A stretch of DNA of 64,000 bases from contig CM051028.1 of assembly GCA_027627225.1 (NCBI GenBank), forward strand, positions 12,681,201-12,745,200, read 5' to 3'. This document shows positions 1 through 13,302 of this stretch, in pieces. Position 1 is the first letter of the stretch. Each line of letters opens with the position of its first letter. The stretch comes from Congeria kusceri (taxonomy: Eukaryota > Mollusca > Bivalvia > Myida > Dreissenidae). The notes under the pieces were generated by a model that did not search any database, was not told the origin of the DNA, and saw only the letters and a list, made by a program, of their open reading frames with translations. A program made the position numbers and the translations under genes.

Positions 1-1120
1 CTTATTGTTAGTGTTATTAATAAAACTGGAAACGTGGCCACGATATATAAGCTACATAGCCACCAACTTTTATGAACATCTGCTAAGCCAAAATAAGATA
101 TTGACCAAAAAAATTGTGTTTAACTATTTTTAGTAACATTGACCTTAACACCACCCTACCCATATGCAATCTCAAGCGAGGTCTCGCAACAAGGTGTCAT
201 TGTACGAAGGTTTATTATGATATCTCAATTCGTTCTCCATATATTGAGCGGAAACCATTTTTCTATTTTAGTAACAGTGACCTTGACCTTCACATCACCA
301 ACCCAATATGCAATTCCGAGCAAGGTCTCGGAAAAGTCTCGCAATTAGGTTTTTATGTATGAAGTTTCCTTACAATAGCTTAATTTGCTTTCAAGTTATT
401 GAGCAAAAACCGTTTTCTCATTTTTATTAACGGTGACCTTTTTTGACCCCACCCAACCAATATGTTATCGCGAGCGAGGTCTTAATATAAGATATCTATG
501 TATTACTTGTCATAAAAATATCTCAAATGGTTCTCCAGTTATTGAGCGCAAACCATATTTCTATTTTTAGTAATCTTTACCTTGACTCGAAACAATCAAT
601 ATGCAATACCAAGAGAGGTCTTGATATTAGGTATTTATAAATCAAGTTTCATTACATTTTCTCAATTCGTTCTCGAGTTATTGAGCGAAAACAATATTTC
701 TATTTTTAGTAACGGTGACCATGACCCCACCCATCCCACATGTAATCCCAAGCAGGGTCTCGATATAAGGTATCTACGAATATAAGATTCATCAAAAATA
801 TCCCCAATCGTTCTTCAGTTATTGAGAGGAAACCATTTTTCTACTTTTAGTAACGGTAACCTTGACCTCGACTTCACTTTATATGCAATCCCAAGCAGGT
901 CTTGATATAAGGTATCTATGTATACAGTTTAATTAAAATATCTCAACTTGTTCTTGAGATATTGAGCGGAAATAAATTTTCTATTTTTAGTAACGTTGAC
1001 CTTAAGTTTGACACCATCCACCCACCCCATATGCAATCCCAAGCAAGGTCTTGATATAAGGAATATATGTAAAAATTTTATTAAAATATCTCAATTCGTT
1101 CTCGAGTTATTGAGCGGAAA
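1..1120 (+). repeat. Tandem core type A, ~142-bp period
   Basis: Seven or eight diverged units follow one another. Each has a phrase like GTGACCTTGACC, then CCCATATGCAATCCCAAGC, then a stretch ending TTATTGAGCGGAAACC. The phrase recurs near 140, 281, 434, 576, 715, 859 and 1004. The same core fills 31,480-32,310, where it sits behind an AACAAGAGGGCC start, so this is the inside of such an element whose 5' end is lost or lies outside the window. Short open frames here are repeat-derived and not genes. Confidence 0.75.
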
Positions 1121-3130
1121 CTCCAGTTTGACGCCGCCTGCCGCCCACCACCCGCTCGCCCGACCAACGATATACCCTAATCTAAGAACCCATTTTTATT
1201 ATTTGGTTATTAATAAAAAGCGATCATATGTTTTTATACACCTTCACTGAAACTTGTCGTCTTCTAATATATTTTAATATTACCTGACATGAATCAAGTC
1301 AAACTTATATTACTTTTCTTTTTAAAGACGATTTCTACAGTTGTTTTCTTCCGTGAATATTTGTCATTTTCACATAGTTTGCAGATCTTTCAATGCCTAA
1401 CACAATGAAACCATAAACATATGGGTCACCGAATTATTTTTTGTATTGCTTTACGTACTGCTCAACCTGAATAGACAACACTACTCTATATTTTCTGTCT
1501 TTATTCGAATGCATTGCTGACAAGACTAAACAATCCATGGGGTCGTAATTTTGAACTATTCTGAGTAGGGTACATTGTAACGTATTGGCTCATTACCTAG
1601 GACAAGATCATAGAAAAAGTTGATACTCGTCTAAAGTGTTTTGTCGCAATTCCTAGTGTTTATCTGATTTGACTTTTGTTTAAAATTGGTAATTTACCAA
1701 GACTAAAGTAACTACATTAAATAGCTCTTGCTAGTTAAAGCTGTTGTTGTATTTGTTTTTACACGAGTGAATATGTATTACCACTGTGTACATTGATTGC
1801 TTCATATCAAGTATTTCTTCAGCTACTATTAAAATATGGAAATATACATACTTATATTGAAAAAACTGCCACTCCTTGTCTACAACTTATACATGCAATG
1901 TGTTAATTATTGCCTACGCTACAGTTAATGCTGCTAATACAGTTGCTGCTTCAGTTTCAACAATAGTTAAACATGTAAAGACATAGCACAAAATAGGGCA
2001 GACTAATATAGTTTAATACCTCTGTTGAACACACACAGTAGCTGAACGAGTAGACAACATTTAATCAATTAGGGTTTCAAGTTACATATACATGTAAATT
2101 ACGGAAAACATAAAATTATGTCTAAATAAGAGGGCCATGATGACAAACAGCTTTCACTCAAAAATTGGCCATTTGCGATCTCTACAGAAATATGCCAAAT
2201 GAACACATGTGATCAAGCATAAGGGCCAAAATGGTCAAATGTACGGTAATTCATCCGGGTCCGTCGGAAAACATACACATATGATAATTGACCAAATGGC
2301 TTAGGTTTGGGCAAATTGTACTCAAGTCTAGAGTTCATAAATGACAACACACGGGTCATGTTCGAACCTTCCCTATCTGATGATAAAAGTTGGTTTTATA
2401 GGTTAAAAAAAACGTTTGTATCATTATATCCTAGAAACCTAGTTTAGACGCAACATTACCCAATTCATGAACCACCTTTCATTCACTGAAAACAGGCCAC
2501 GGGCCCCGGAGAGTGTTCCTTGTTCCTACTTATGCAGAGTACGTTATAAAATAACAGCGAACTATTATTTTGGGATACTGTTTCTCTATATTTAATTTAT
2601 GTGTGTGTGTGTGTGTGTAAATTCATTGAAAAAATTATAAATACATTAAAGAAAATCAGATTATTAAATGAAGTTAATGGGAACAAGAAATATCTTTAAG
2701 ACTAAGATACTCGGCGTCTGTGGTAATTTTGCAAATAACGATTATAAATTTAACTTCAGCATAACTATTCAAAGCAATATAACTAAGACTAGATCCGAAT
2801 GGCATATAATACGACGCAAGAGAGGTTTACTAGACCAATAGCTCACTGAGCACGAAAAAAGAGCATTAGATGAGCTTAAAGGACGAAATAAACAACACCT
2901 AAATTATGAATTGATTTGAATCTTAGAAAACGACAACTCTTCCTATTATATATACGTTATTTTAAATGTCATTATATGCTAGTGTTAATATCTTAATGTC
3001 ATATTGTTTTTCAAGAAATTTGATACTGTTGATACAGTCCCTTTAAAGAATATAATATTTAAATACTCAAATTTAATATTTGTAACAAAATTGAATAGTT
3101 TAAAGTAGCCTTACACGGTCAATATTAACT
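1121..3130. other. Intergenic DNA, no gene seen
   Basis: I see no convincing exon. A badly decayed copy of the AAGAGGGCC element start lies near 2128. The stretch to about 2350 has scattered GGCCAAAATGG-like words that may be the rest of that copy. Confidence 0.5.
2601..2618. repeat. (GT)9 microsatellite
   Basis: Nine uninterrupted GT dinucleotides. Confidence 0.95.
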
Positions 3131-5562
3131 AACAAGAGGGCCAGTATGTCCATAGGTCGCTCACCTGAGCGTAAGCCATCATAATGGCTTATAACAAGAG
3201 CTAAGAGGGCCAAAAAGCATTACATATCTCATTTTAAATCTTAGACTTGCTACTTGTTACTTTTTAGTTAAGATAATGATCATGCAAACAGTTTGTAAAC
3301 TACTCTTTTGCACATAGCATGTGTGATTTTTGTATATGTTTTCTCAATTAACGACTGTATTTGTATATATCAAGTTATCTGCTCATGCAAATGAGTATGT
3401 TAATGGCTAGAATAAATGTCCACGAACACATTACCAATTTAAATACAACAATAGTTTTATATGATTATCTTTTAAGATATATACCGTAACATCTCCGTGG
3501 TGAGTCGAGATTTACAGCCTCTAAACTCATGTTCATAAATTGTGAGGCAGTTCTCCAACAAAAATCGTAGCATATTACATTGAAATATTTGTTAAAAGTA
3601 TTTGTATTCGTACCTGCATATTGGCTAATGCACGCATTATAATCCATCTATAATAATTATAGTTTGTTCTTTGTACTAATTGCCGACAATCAAGACAAAT
3701 TGCAAAACTGTTTCATTATTAAATTAGATGCTAACTGTGAATTAAACTATTTACTCTAAGGATGCACTAAAAATCAATACACCTTCAGCCAATAGCCATG
3801 ATTTGCGTGTACAGCAAATTGCTAATTAAGCTGGCTGGAACCAGTTTTTGTTCACATCAACACCTGTCAGAGAGTGATTTCACACTTCAACGCATTTACT
3901 GCAGACAGTACCGTATATACCCACTTATTACGAAATACACTGACCAATTTTCAGATGGTATTTAGTGACAATTCTAAATCAACTTAAGGGATGGTTATAT
4001 AAGAAATACGTTTCTGGAATTATGACATTTCTAGACTCTCTACCACCCTCTTCAAAAACTAAACGGATTTGCATGATTTATAAAAATGACCATTGGACAC
4101 TTGAAAAAAACAACAGAATTTCGGGCATATGCCAAAACATTTTTACCAATGCAAATAACAAACATTTCGGTTTCAGTGGAGATTTTAAAAGTCATTTTGC
4201 TATTTAAGTCTACATACGAAATGTGACCCCTGGGGTGTAGACAGATTTGACACCATGGCCATTATTTGAACAATCTTTGTAGAGGACAAGTATACAATGT
4301 TACATACCAAATATGAAAACTCTGGGCATTAAGGTTTCAGAGGAGAAGATTTTTAAAGTTATTTTGCTATTCAAGTCTATATAAACCTCCGGGTTGTGGC
4401 CAGTTTTGACCCCAGGGGCATCATTTGAACAATCTTTGTAGAGGACCACTATACAATGTTACATACCAAATATGAAACCTCTAGGCCTTGCAGTTTCAGA
4501 TAAGAAGATGTTTAAAGGCATTTTGCGATAAAAGTCTATATCAACCATGTGACCCCCTGGGCGTGGCCAGTTTTGACCCCAGGGTCATCATCAAAAAATC
4601 TCTTTTGAGGACCACTATACAATGTTACATACCAAATACGAAACCTCTAGGCCTTGCAGTTTCAGAGAAGATTTTTAAAGTCATTTTGCTATACAAATCT
4701 ATATAGAAAATGTGGCCCTGGGGCGTGGCCAGTTTTGACCCCAGGGCCATCATTTGAACAATCTTTATAGAAGACCACTATACAATGTCACCTACCAAAT
4801 ATGAATCCTCTAGGCCTTGCGGTTTCAGAGAAGATGTTTAAAGTCTTTATAGACCATATGAGCGTGTGGCCAGTTTAGTCCCCTGGGGCATCATTCGAAC
4901 AATCTTTGTAGAGGACCACAACACAATTTACATAGCAAATACAAAACATCTGGGCCTTGCGGTTTCAGAGGAGAAGATGTGTAAAGTCATTTTGCTTTTC
5001 AAGTCTATATAAACCTCGTGACCCAAGGGGTTTGGCCAGTTTTGACCCTAGGGTCATAGTTTGAACAATCTTTGTAGAGAACCACTATACAATGTTACAT
5101 ACCAAATATGAATCATCTAGGCCTTGTAGTTTCAGAGAAGAAATTTTTTTAAGTCAGTTTGTTACACACATCTATATAAACCTTGCGACCCCCGGGGCAT
5201 GGCCAGTTTTGACCACAGGGGCATCATTTGAACAATCTTTTTAGAAAAGTAATAGAGGATGTCACATATCAAATATGAAAGCTCCAAGCCTTGTGGTTTC
5301 AGAGAAGAAGATTTTTTAAATTTTCATTTTTGAAATCTATTTTTAGCTCTGGTGACCAACATATGCAGCGGACCGAAGCGATTCTCACAAATTTTAAAGA
5401 GGGTCACCCAAGGATCATTCCTGTGAAGTTTCGTGAAAATCTTCCAAGTTGTTTAGGAGAAGATGTCGATTATATGAAATGCTAACGCACGACGCAAAAC
5501 GTCCCACGCACAAAAGGCGATCGCAAAAGCTCACTACGAGCACTTTGTGCTCAGGTGAGCTA
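3131..5562 (+). mobile_element. Dispersed element with type B tandem core
   Basis: The 5' module AACAAGAGGGCC, followed by TCGCTCACCTGAG, starts at 3131. The 3' hairpin AGCTCAC...GGTGAGCT ends at 5561. Between about 4175 and 5330 lie seven or eight units of a ~162-bp core containing ATTTTGCTATTTAAGTCTAT, TTTTGACCCCAGGG and ATTTGAACAATCTTTGTAG. The part 3240-4170 does not match the core; it may be an unrelated insertion or two elements read as one. No transposase or other coding capacity is seen, so it is non-autonomous. It resembles the elements at 31,441 and 35,497. Confidence 0.65.
5528..5561 (+). repeat. 3' terminal hairpin of dispersed element
   Basis: The arms AGCTCAC and GGTGAGCT flank an inner stem GAGCAC-TTT-GTGCTC. 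Similar hairpins end elements near 12,445, 16,146, 33,256, 39,497 and 56,446. Confidence 0.75.
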
Positions 5563-5843
5563 CAAAGGAATAATTAATTTAAAGGCATTTCCATTTTTTA
5601 TTTCCAATACAATACCTATTTAGGTGCTGAATTTCCAGTCTCTTCCGTAACCAGGTGCAACAGAATCATGTCTTCAGCTTCCATGAAGGAAAAATAACAC
5701 TTTTTGAAGAACTGCACATGTTTATATGCTGGTGTTGCGGCTGGATGCTTCTACACCACATAGACTGTTTGTTGGGTTCATGCACACATAGGTATAGCAA
5801 TGTCCTGTCCTTGGGGACTATCAGCACTGTCGCCACATTCAAA

Positions 5844-5883
<40 letters not shown>

Positions 5884-6093
5884 TATTGCCATTATCATAA
5901 AGATACGCCCGTCAAAGCCACGTTTTGGGGGTAAAAATTCAACGACTAAAAATAAACAATTAAACAACTAATAACGTAGAGTTATGGTTTTTGTGCATCT
6001 AATTAATCTCCATAGCCTATCACTGTGTGTTGAGTTGAAGTATCAAAACTGTTCCCTATATATGATTTAATCTACAGTCAAGAAGACAAAAAA
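5563..6093. other. Unassigned spacer between repeats
   Basis: There is an 81-codon open frame at 5655-5900, but it has no recognisable domain and runs into the TAA microsatellite. I see no gene. Confidence 0.45.
5844..5880. repeat. (TAA)12 microsatellite
   Basis: About twelve uninterrupted TAA/ATA trinucleotides. Confidence 0.95.
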
Positions 6094-8115
6094 AACAAGA
6101 GAGCCATGATGGCCCAAAGCGCTCATCTGAGTACTGGCAAAGTTCAAGGCCTTACTGTTGTGACAGGCTTGAACAAATGTGGAAATGTACGCCACAACGT
6201 CCTAAATAATTTGTGTAGCTGATTAATTCTCATACATACAACACGTAAGGGCTTGGATATATTTTCTCTACCCTGGTATCCAACTTTTGTCAGGCGATTT
6301 AGGAAGAATAGTGTTAATGCTGCAGTTGCGGCAGTTCTGAAAGATAATGGTGACGGCTGCGCAAAGGTCATGTCATGCTTGCCGGCTTGTTCCAAAGAAT
6401 TGAGTGCATTGGCATTTACCCTTCCTATATTCAAATTCGCTTTAGATGTTATGATCATAGACTATTGTGCAGGTTATGTCCAGATTGGTTGCAAATGAAA
6501 TCCCTGTCTTTTATCAAATCCATTTTTGCAATAATTTTCACAATTGAGGAGAAATAACTCCAGTGTTCATGCACTGATCTGTCTCATTTGCTGCTTGTTC
6601 TGATATATTTTGGCCATACAAAACCTGTTGAAGTTTGGTCAAGATTGAATGAAAAATGAAATCTTCATGCATGAAAAAGGCAATTTGTTCTACTTGCAAA
6701 GGGGCAATAACTCAGATGTTTGTGGCCAAATCTTGCCCATTTTTGGCTTCATGTTGAACACAAATACCCGCCGGACAAAGTGTTAAAGATTGATTTTTAT
6801 ATTTGACCTTGAATTGTGACCTTGACCTTGAGACCTGTTCTTGCATGAGGACACGCCGCCTAACCATGATTGTCACTTCTGACAAGTTATTTAAAAATCC
6901 ATCCATGCTCGACAAAGATGTGCTCCGGACAAAGTATTAAAAATTGATTCTTAAATTTGACATTTGACCTTCAATGGGAACCTTAACTTTGGACCTAGGG
7001 ATCTGGTTTTTGAGCGCCACACTCAGACTCACCGTGATTGTCACTTCTACCAAGTCATTTGAATATCCATTCATACTGGACAAAGATATGCTTCGGACAA
7101 AGAGTTAACGTTTGATTTCTTAAATTTGACATTTGACATTGAATTGTGACCTTGACATTGGATTTGGTTCTTGCGGGTGACACTCCCACTCACCATGCTT
7201 ATCTCTTCTGCCAAGTTATTTGAATATCCCTCCATGCTGGACAAAGACATAATCCGAAAAAAGTGTTTAGGATGTCTTTCTTAAATTTGACGTTGAATTG
7301 TGACTTAATCTTGGACCTAGGGACCTAGGGGCCTGGTTCTTGCGCGAGACACTCTGTCTCACCATGCTTGTCACTTCTGCCAAGTTATTTAAAAAATACA
7401 TCCATGCTGGACAAAGTAATGACAATGTGTTTAGGGTTGTTTTATTAAACTTGACCTCTGAGCTTGAATTGTGACATTGACCTTGGACCTAGGGATCTTG
7501 TTCTGGAGCGCGACACTCTGACTCACCATGCTTGTCACTTCTTCCCAGTTATGTAAAAATCCATTCATGCTGGACAAAGATATGAAGCAGACAAAGTGTT
7601 TAGGATTGATTTCTTAAATTTAACCTTTTACGTTGTATTGTGAACTAAGATCTAGGAACCTGGTTTTTGCGCGTGACACTCCAACTCACCATGCTTGTCA
7701 CGTCTGCCAAACTATAAATTATTTTAAAATCCATCCATGCTGGACAAAGTTATGCTCCGGACAAAGTGTTTGGTATCGATTTCTTAAATGTGACCTTTTA
7801 TTTTGCATTGTGACTTTGACTTTGGACCTAAGGACCTGGTTCTTGCACGCGACACTCCAACTCACCATGCTTGTCACTTCTGCCAGGTTATTAAAAAATA
7901 TATCCATGCTGGACAAAGAGGTGCTACAGACAAAGTGTTTGTTTTTGATTTATTAAATTTGGTATTGATTTATTAAATTTAAATTGTGACCTTCACCTTT
8001 GACCTATGGACGTGGTTCTTGCGAGCGACATTTCGTCTTACCATGCTTGTCACTTCTGCCAAGTTATTTGAAAATTCATCGATACTGGACAAAGTTGTGC
8101 TCAGGACAAAGTTTT
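6094..8115 (+). mobile_element. Dispersed element with type D tandem core, ~166-bp period
   Basis: It starts with AACAAGAGAGCCATGATGG and CGCTCATCTGAG. One or two units of the type E phrase (GGCAATAACTC) follow near 6545 and 6707. Then about nine type D units run from 6710 to 8110, marked by CATGCTGGACAAAG, GGACCTAGGGACCTGG and CTCACCATGCTTGTCACTTC. GGACAAAG-like words recur near 6774, 6929, 7079, 7242, 7409, 7573, 7742, 7912 and 8090. No 3' hairpin is seen, so it is truncated. The open frames at 7633-8177 belong to the repeat. Confidence 0.7.
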
Positions 8116-8951
8116 CCCGCCTGCCAAATACCAGTGGCATTCCCGTAATACGTCCCGTCTTTCAAACTGGTGTATAATAATATTGCTAATCCTCGACCAG
8201 TGTCATGTTTGTTGTCACTTAAATACGGCTGTCCTTGTAGCGATGTTCATACAAAGGGAAATGGCACAATAATATTGTTTAATTCTATTCTGGATTCTGT
8301 TACATGTTATAGGGTCAGGCACTCGCTAATGGATTCTACCAAAGTAAACGTTTGCGCGCTACATTGTTATGGTAAAATATTATTCACGGACCACTTTATC
8401 CTGCCTTTTTCAAGTTATTTGTTTTTGCAAATCATTTCATTTGAATGTTTTCGTTTTATATTCTGTTACATGGTATGTTTCAAAGATTTCTGACAGTAAA
8501 ATGTCACATGCAAGACATTATTGCAAAGTTGAAACTCATAAAACCAAATTATTGTTTCGTGTCAGAATAGTGCAGTTGGTTAGAGCTTTGTCAGTTGTCA
8601 TTTGTCGTCGCAACTTTGATACCCACTATGCGTTTTCTTTCTTTCTCTAATTTAAAAAAGAACATAGCAACTAGTTGTTAATTTAATACAGGGAAAACCC
8701 GTAGCATAACACAATCAATAATTGTCTGACTGTCAACATTTGCGCATAATTTTCTAGCATACAAATGCCATACAAATTAAATTGTCAGCATGCCTCAGTT
8801 ATTGACATTTATATTTAACTGCTAAACCTGTTTTATTATTTTCAAACATAGGAAACTGTGGAGTCAACTCGATTTTTAGGTACCGTAAAACTGAAGTTCA
8901 GATTTACATTGTCAAACAGCCAAGTATGCCTTTAAAACGTCTGATCTCAAA
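8116..8951. other. Spacer, no gene seen
   Basis: Overlapping open frames at 8170-8493 and 8369-8650 have no recognised domain, repeat or splice context. A weak tRNA-like box A is seen near 8568 but is not good enough to call. Confidence 0.4.
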
Positions 8952-9420
8952 CTGTTTGAAACACAATATTATGTAAAGTTGGAATAAGACATCAAACTTT
9001 AATAATAAACTGTTTTATTACAGCAATCTTTTATATGCAGTTCGCCATTTTTTATTTCAGAATTTTGCAGAGTGATTAGTGCAATAGACACCTGAATATA
9101 TAACTGCATCAGTAAAACTGATTTTGCCACAAAACTGTATACTTGAATGCATTTACAAAATTTTCACACAAAAAATGAACTGTGTCCATGCGTGCATGAA
9201 CACAGTAGATAAATACAGTGAAAATGATCAAAGACACAATCAGTTTAAATAAAAAATTATGGAACAATGCTAATAATACCAAAAGTATTGACAGAGAATC
9301 ACAAACATACATAAACAACATAAAATGCTCTGTTTTTTTAAGTACAAAATAACAAAAATCATTCCCATTCTATGTTTGATGTCTTATTCTAACTTCACAT
9401 AATACAGTGTTTTGAGCATA
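8952..9420. repeat. Inverted-repeat element, arms ~46 bp
   Basis: The arm at 8952-8997 (including GGAATAAGACATCAAAC) is matched in reverse complement by 9374-9420 (GTTTGATGTCTTATTC...) with a few mismatches. The 376-bp interior has no coding signal. This is the shape of a small foldback or MITE-like element. No target duplication was found. Confidence 0.6.
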
Positions 9421-9775
9421 CGGATCCCAAATATGTACCAGTGGATCAGCACATCTGTGTGCAGATGAGATTAGCTGCAGGGAGGTATTAGGAGAAAAAA
9501 CTTGTGCGAAGGAAAATTAGAAAAGACAAGCGAAACACTTCGAATGTTGCTAGCAATTAGTCTTACCAGCCAGAAACAGATGATGAACTAGATGAAAGAT
9601 GTGAGCAAATGGAATTTTGAAGAACACTATTCAAGAAAATGAAAAAGCAAGAAAAAGATTGATAAAACACAGACTTGTTGTGCTGGCAAAGAAGAGAAAA
9701 ACTGGGCAGTTAAAACAATCAACCTGATGCTTTGTGCTGCTATTCAGTTCTATTCATGTCTGCATTGACACATAT

Positions 9776-9954
9776 GAGGTGTGTCGCGGGAAAATCGAGC
9801 TTAATCCATGTGCATAAAGTATCGATCCGGGACAACACTTTCCACTTCCTTGAAACAGAAAACACCATAAAAGCGGAGTGTCGTCCTGGATTTGCTAATC
9901 TGGGACAACACTTTACGCACATGCATTAAGCCCGGGTTTCCCATGACACGCCTC
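9776..9954. mobile_element. Palindromic MITE-like element
   Basis: The left arm 9776-9835 and right arm about 9895-9954 are imperfect inverted repeats of about 58 bp. Both contain GCTTAAT-CATGTGC-TAAAGT, and the outer ends are GAGGTGTGTCGCGGG and CCCATGACACGCCTC. The centre contains CATAAAAGCGG. A central piece of the same family recurs at 13,708-13,760. The open frames on both strands here are by-products of the palindrome. Confidence 0.7.
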
Positions 9955-10494
9955 ATTTATATTGTCCTCTTGTATGTTGTTCTCAAAGCATAATTGGTTT
10001 ATGTGCTGAAGCATTGTGTCACAATCAATTTTAAAAGGTCATTGATTAAACATAGAAATGTATGTTAACTATATGTATTTTCAAGGATAGTTTTTTTCTT
10101 TATTTTTATTCCATGTTGCATGATTTGAAATGGTAAGTAATGAATATTCGACATATAGAGTGCCAAGTAATAAACTATAGTAATTCAAAAGAAATGCCAA
10201 ATAATGGTGTTGATTTTTCCACATACATAAGACCAGTCAAATGTAATATGTTCTAGTCACTATTTTTCTGTTGATTTCTAGTGATAACTTGATTAACCGT
10301 TTTTGTGATTATGTCTTGCCAGTTAAATAGTCCTAATGATCTGTTACGCATCTTAGATAAAATTATGAATACTTTGTTTTGAATTGCTACTCAAAGCTCT
10401 TGATCTAATTAATTTGTCACATTGTATTTTCTTATGTTTCTTTAGTTTTATTTCATGTCAAACAATTAATAATGTCAATATAGAGTAATAAAGA
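9955..10494. other. Spacer, nothing recognised
   Basis: AT-rich sequence without a supported open frame, RNA gene or repeat that I can name. Confidence 0.5.
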
Positions 10495-10800
10495 TAAGAA
10501 CAATGAAACTCCAGAGACATCACAAGGAGAGAAACCCTTAGCCCAGAATTAAGCGCAGTACACACACTCGTTATTTAAATTTAACTTCATAGCATTGCTA
10601 TTCAAATTAAATAGCATTAAAAGAAAATATAAATTAAATTGCATTACAATTTAAATACTCAATGGTTTGATGTTCACCAGAGCAATAGAATTGCAACTTT
10701 CTGAGTCAGGATGAAATGAAGTCAATACAAGTATCAGCTTAATCCCTGCTTGCACACAAGATTTCAAGACCTAGCATCATATAGTACATATTACAGATCA
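10495..10800 (+). mobile_element. Partial copy of ~450-bp dispersed repeat
   Basis: It shares ATGAAACTCCAGAGACATCA and, further on, GAGCAATAGAATTGCAACTTT and ATGAAATGAAGT with the fuller copy at 50,109-50,561. It lacks the middle part that contains the GGTCAATGCAAAGCATTGGG phrase. The family is also found reversed at 61,219-61,379. Confidence 0.7.
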
Positions 10801-11208
10801 ACGTCGTGCATTTCAACTATTTAAAATACATGCTAAATAATCATTAATGGTGTTCATTTTACAACATACATTAGGATCAATTCAAATGTGTGCAAATGTA
10901 ATATCTGCAAATAGGGAAATTGTAAAACTGGTGTAACATTTTGTTATATTTTTCACAAAACTGACTGTCAATAAGCCTTCGGGCACAATACAAAAAAGTG
11001 TTATTATAAGTAGACAACAACAAGCTTGTGCATGACTTTCAGCTGATTTTTGGTTCAGCAGTTCACAGTCCTGTGTTAAAGAGAAGCACTCTGACAATCA
11101 TAGGGAACTACCTCATCCAAAAGACATTAAAAACGTTGCTTAGACTGATGGTCTACAACAGAAGTTGAAGTGAAGAAATTTAAGCTTTACCTGAGTACAG
11201 CTTTCGGA
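10801..11208. other. Spacer, nothing recognised
   Basis: No gene, named repeat or RNA signal could be supported. A 71-codon open frame on the - strand has no family resemblance. Confidence 0.45.
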
Positions 11209-12051
11209 AACAAGAGGGCCGTAATGGCCCAAAGTGCTCACCTCAGTATGGGCTATAACAGAGACTAGCTCTTACGTCTGAATGACATTGCCTACAAACT
11301 GACCCACATCAGACAGATATTTTACTGTTGTTGACATAGCTTGCAATCGACAGGTGCAGTACATATTTCTGTCCAGCCTTCTATAGTTAACCTGGCAATT
11401 GACATGCGCTATACAGATGCCTGTCGCGCCTACTTTAGTTGTTCATCTGGCAATTGATAGGGCCAAACCAGATACATTTACAGTTGAAACTTACGGGAAC
11501 AAGGCTGAAGCAATCGGTAATAATACATTACACAGAGGTTCATGTAATCTCTACAATCACATGAGGTACAAACATATAACTGATGTCCATGTACAACGTT
11601 TGTTCCTTATTTTTATAAAACATTTGCTAAAACAGTCGCAAGTGACAGCAATAAAGACACCTGTCAGCTTTATTTTATTATCGATTAGGATTAGTCAATC
11701 CAACAGATCATCAACTGGATGTATTTGCATTTTAATTGTGTGTTTGAGTGTTTGCAAATGATGTTAAGCTTATCAGTTAACAGCTCAAATACCAAAACAG
11801 ATTAACTGGTTACTGAACTGAAATACTATTTGTTGCCATCCCTTGTGAAAAATAAAGTTTCTATCCTGAATATAGTCCGTTTTTGTTTACAAACAAGGGC
11901 CAATAACTCTGTTCCTTGTACTCAATCCGGGTAATTATTGGGATTATTGTACAATAAATGTGATCATACACAATCTGTGCAAGTTTGATCAAGATTAGAT
12001 GAAAAATAAAGTTCTATTTTACACAGAGTCCAATTTTTGCAAGTTTTCTCA

Positions 12052-12447
12052 TAAACAAGAGGGCAAAGATGGCCCTAGGTCTCTCACCTAAGTTTAAAGC
12101 ATCATAATACCTTTTAACAAAAAGATTGTTTAAGATTTAAGTATAGCCATATACGGAAAACATTTCCCCCGTACCCCCGCCCCCCCCCCCCCCCGACGCC
12201 ATTATTTTTTACGAATCAAAATGATTTTTTTAAGTTTTCCAGTTTGTAAGCTTTCGGTTGCCATGACAACCAGAGTTTTAAATATATGTTATCAACTGAA
12301 TTTGGTAAAGGACCACCCCAGGAACATTCTTGTCAAGTGTGGTTAAAATCCGCCTACTTTTTTCAGAGAAGAAGTTGTTTGAAGTAAAATGTTGACGCCG
12401 GACACAGACTGTCCACAATAGCTCACCCTTGAGCTCAGGTGAGCTAA
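12052..12447 (+). mobile_element. Short nested copy of the AACAAGAGGGC element
   Basis: It begins with AAACAAGAGGGCAAAGATGG and CTCTCACCTAAG and ends with GAGCTCAGGTGAGCTAAA. It has no tandem core and contains a C15 run. The type E phrase of the host element (TTTTCTCATAAAC before, GAGGAAATAACTCT after) resumes on the other side, so this copy inserted into the older element. Confidence 0.7.
12180..12194 (+). repeat. C15 homopolymer
   Basis: Fifteen C in a row. The length should be treated as uncertain. Confidence 0.85.
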
Positions 12448-12840
12448 ACAGAGGAAATAACTCTAGGGCTCCTGGTTCTTTCTGGCCAATCATTGCACCC
12501 AGCTGAGATCTTATGGTCATAAATAAACTGTGCAAGGTTAGTCAACATTGAATAAAAATTTAATTTTATATGGAGACTGGACAACAATTGTTGACAAATT
12601 GATTTTTTCCTAAGTCATGGGCAATAACTCTGGTCTTTTCAGTCCAATCTGACCCATATTCCACTTCAGCTGAGACCTTATTTGCAAGTCTTGATCTGCC
12701 TGTGGATCAAGATTAGACAAAAATGAAGTCGTCCTCTTCCACGTTGTCCACATTGTCCATGTTTTGCTTTTTTTCACAAACAAATAACTCTGAATCTAGA
12801 CCATTTTTGGATTATTTTGAAATCTTATGCTTATCCACAT

Positions 12841-13302
12841 CAGGGTTGCCAGCACCTGGGGCAAAAAAAACTCTTCACTGAATTTTCCCTGACTAAATCC
12901 GATGTTTTACTGACCAAAACCACCCATTTTCAAAGGCCTCATCCTCCCCTTTTATTTTAGCTGTCGCCATGTTAAGGAAGGGATGTTCATGTGCAAATCA
13001 GATTTCAGTCGCACCAGAACATTTACAGAAACTGTTAAGATATATATTTTGGACTTAAAATCTGCATATTATGTATTTATACATACGTTTTAGTAATTCA
13101 AAACACATTTAGACTGCTATAGCCATAATATGCAAATTTGTATAAATTATTATATTGCCTTCAGGCATGTTTTTTCCTGACTTTTCAATGATTTATTTGG
13201 AATTTGATTTTTCACTGACTTTTTTTACAAAATTGCCCGGCAATTCACTGACCTTGAAAACATTTAAAATGTCCCTGACTTTCAAGTCTGCTGGCAACCC
13301 TG
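12841..13302. mobile_element. TIR element with 14-bp ends and 5-bp target duplication
   Basis: The ends are CAGGGTTGCCAGCA and its exact reverse complement TGCTGGCAACCCTG. CACAT flanks both sides (12,836-12,840 and 13,303-13,307), as expected for a target-site duplication. The interior is AT-rich with repeated CCCTGACTTT-like words and has no transposase. It sits inside type E sequence, so it is a young nested insertion. The CAGGG start is like hAT ends, but a 5-bp duplication does not fit hAT, so I leave the superfamily open. Confidence 0.75.

Noticed and set aside
6144..6498. Overlapping 104- and 81-codon frames on opposite strands.
   Set aside because: They lie in the 5' part of a dispersed element and have no domain, signal peptide or splice context.
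8568..8640. A tRNA-derived SINE relic (TAGTGCAGTTGGTTAG).
   Set aside because: Only a weak box A is visible, box B is poor, and no SINE body follows.
12052..12450. TAAACA as a 6-bp target duplication of the nested element.
   Set aside because: AACAAGAGGG and GAGCTAAA are conserved in other copies too, so these bases are probably part of the element.
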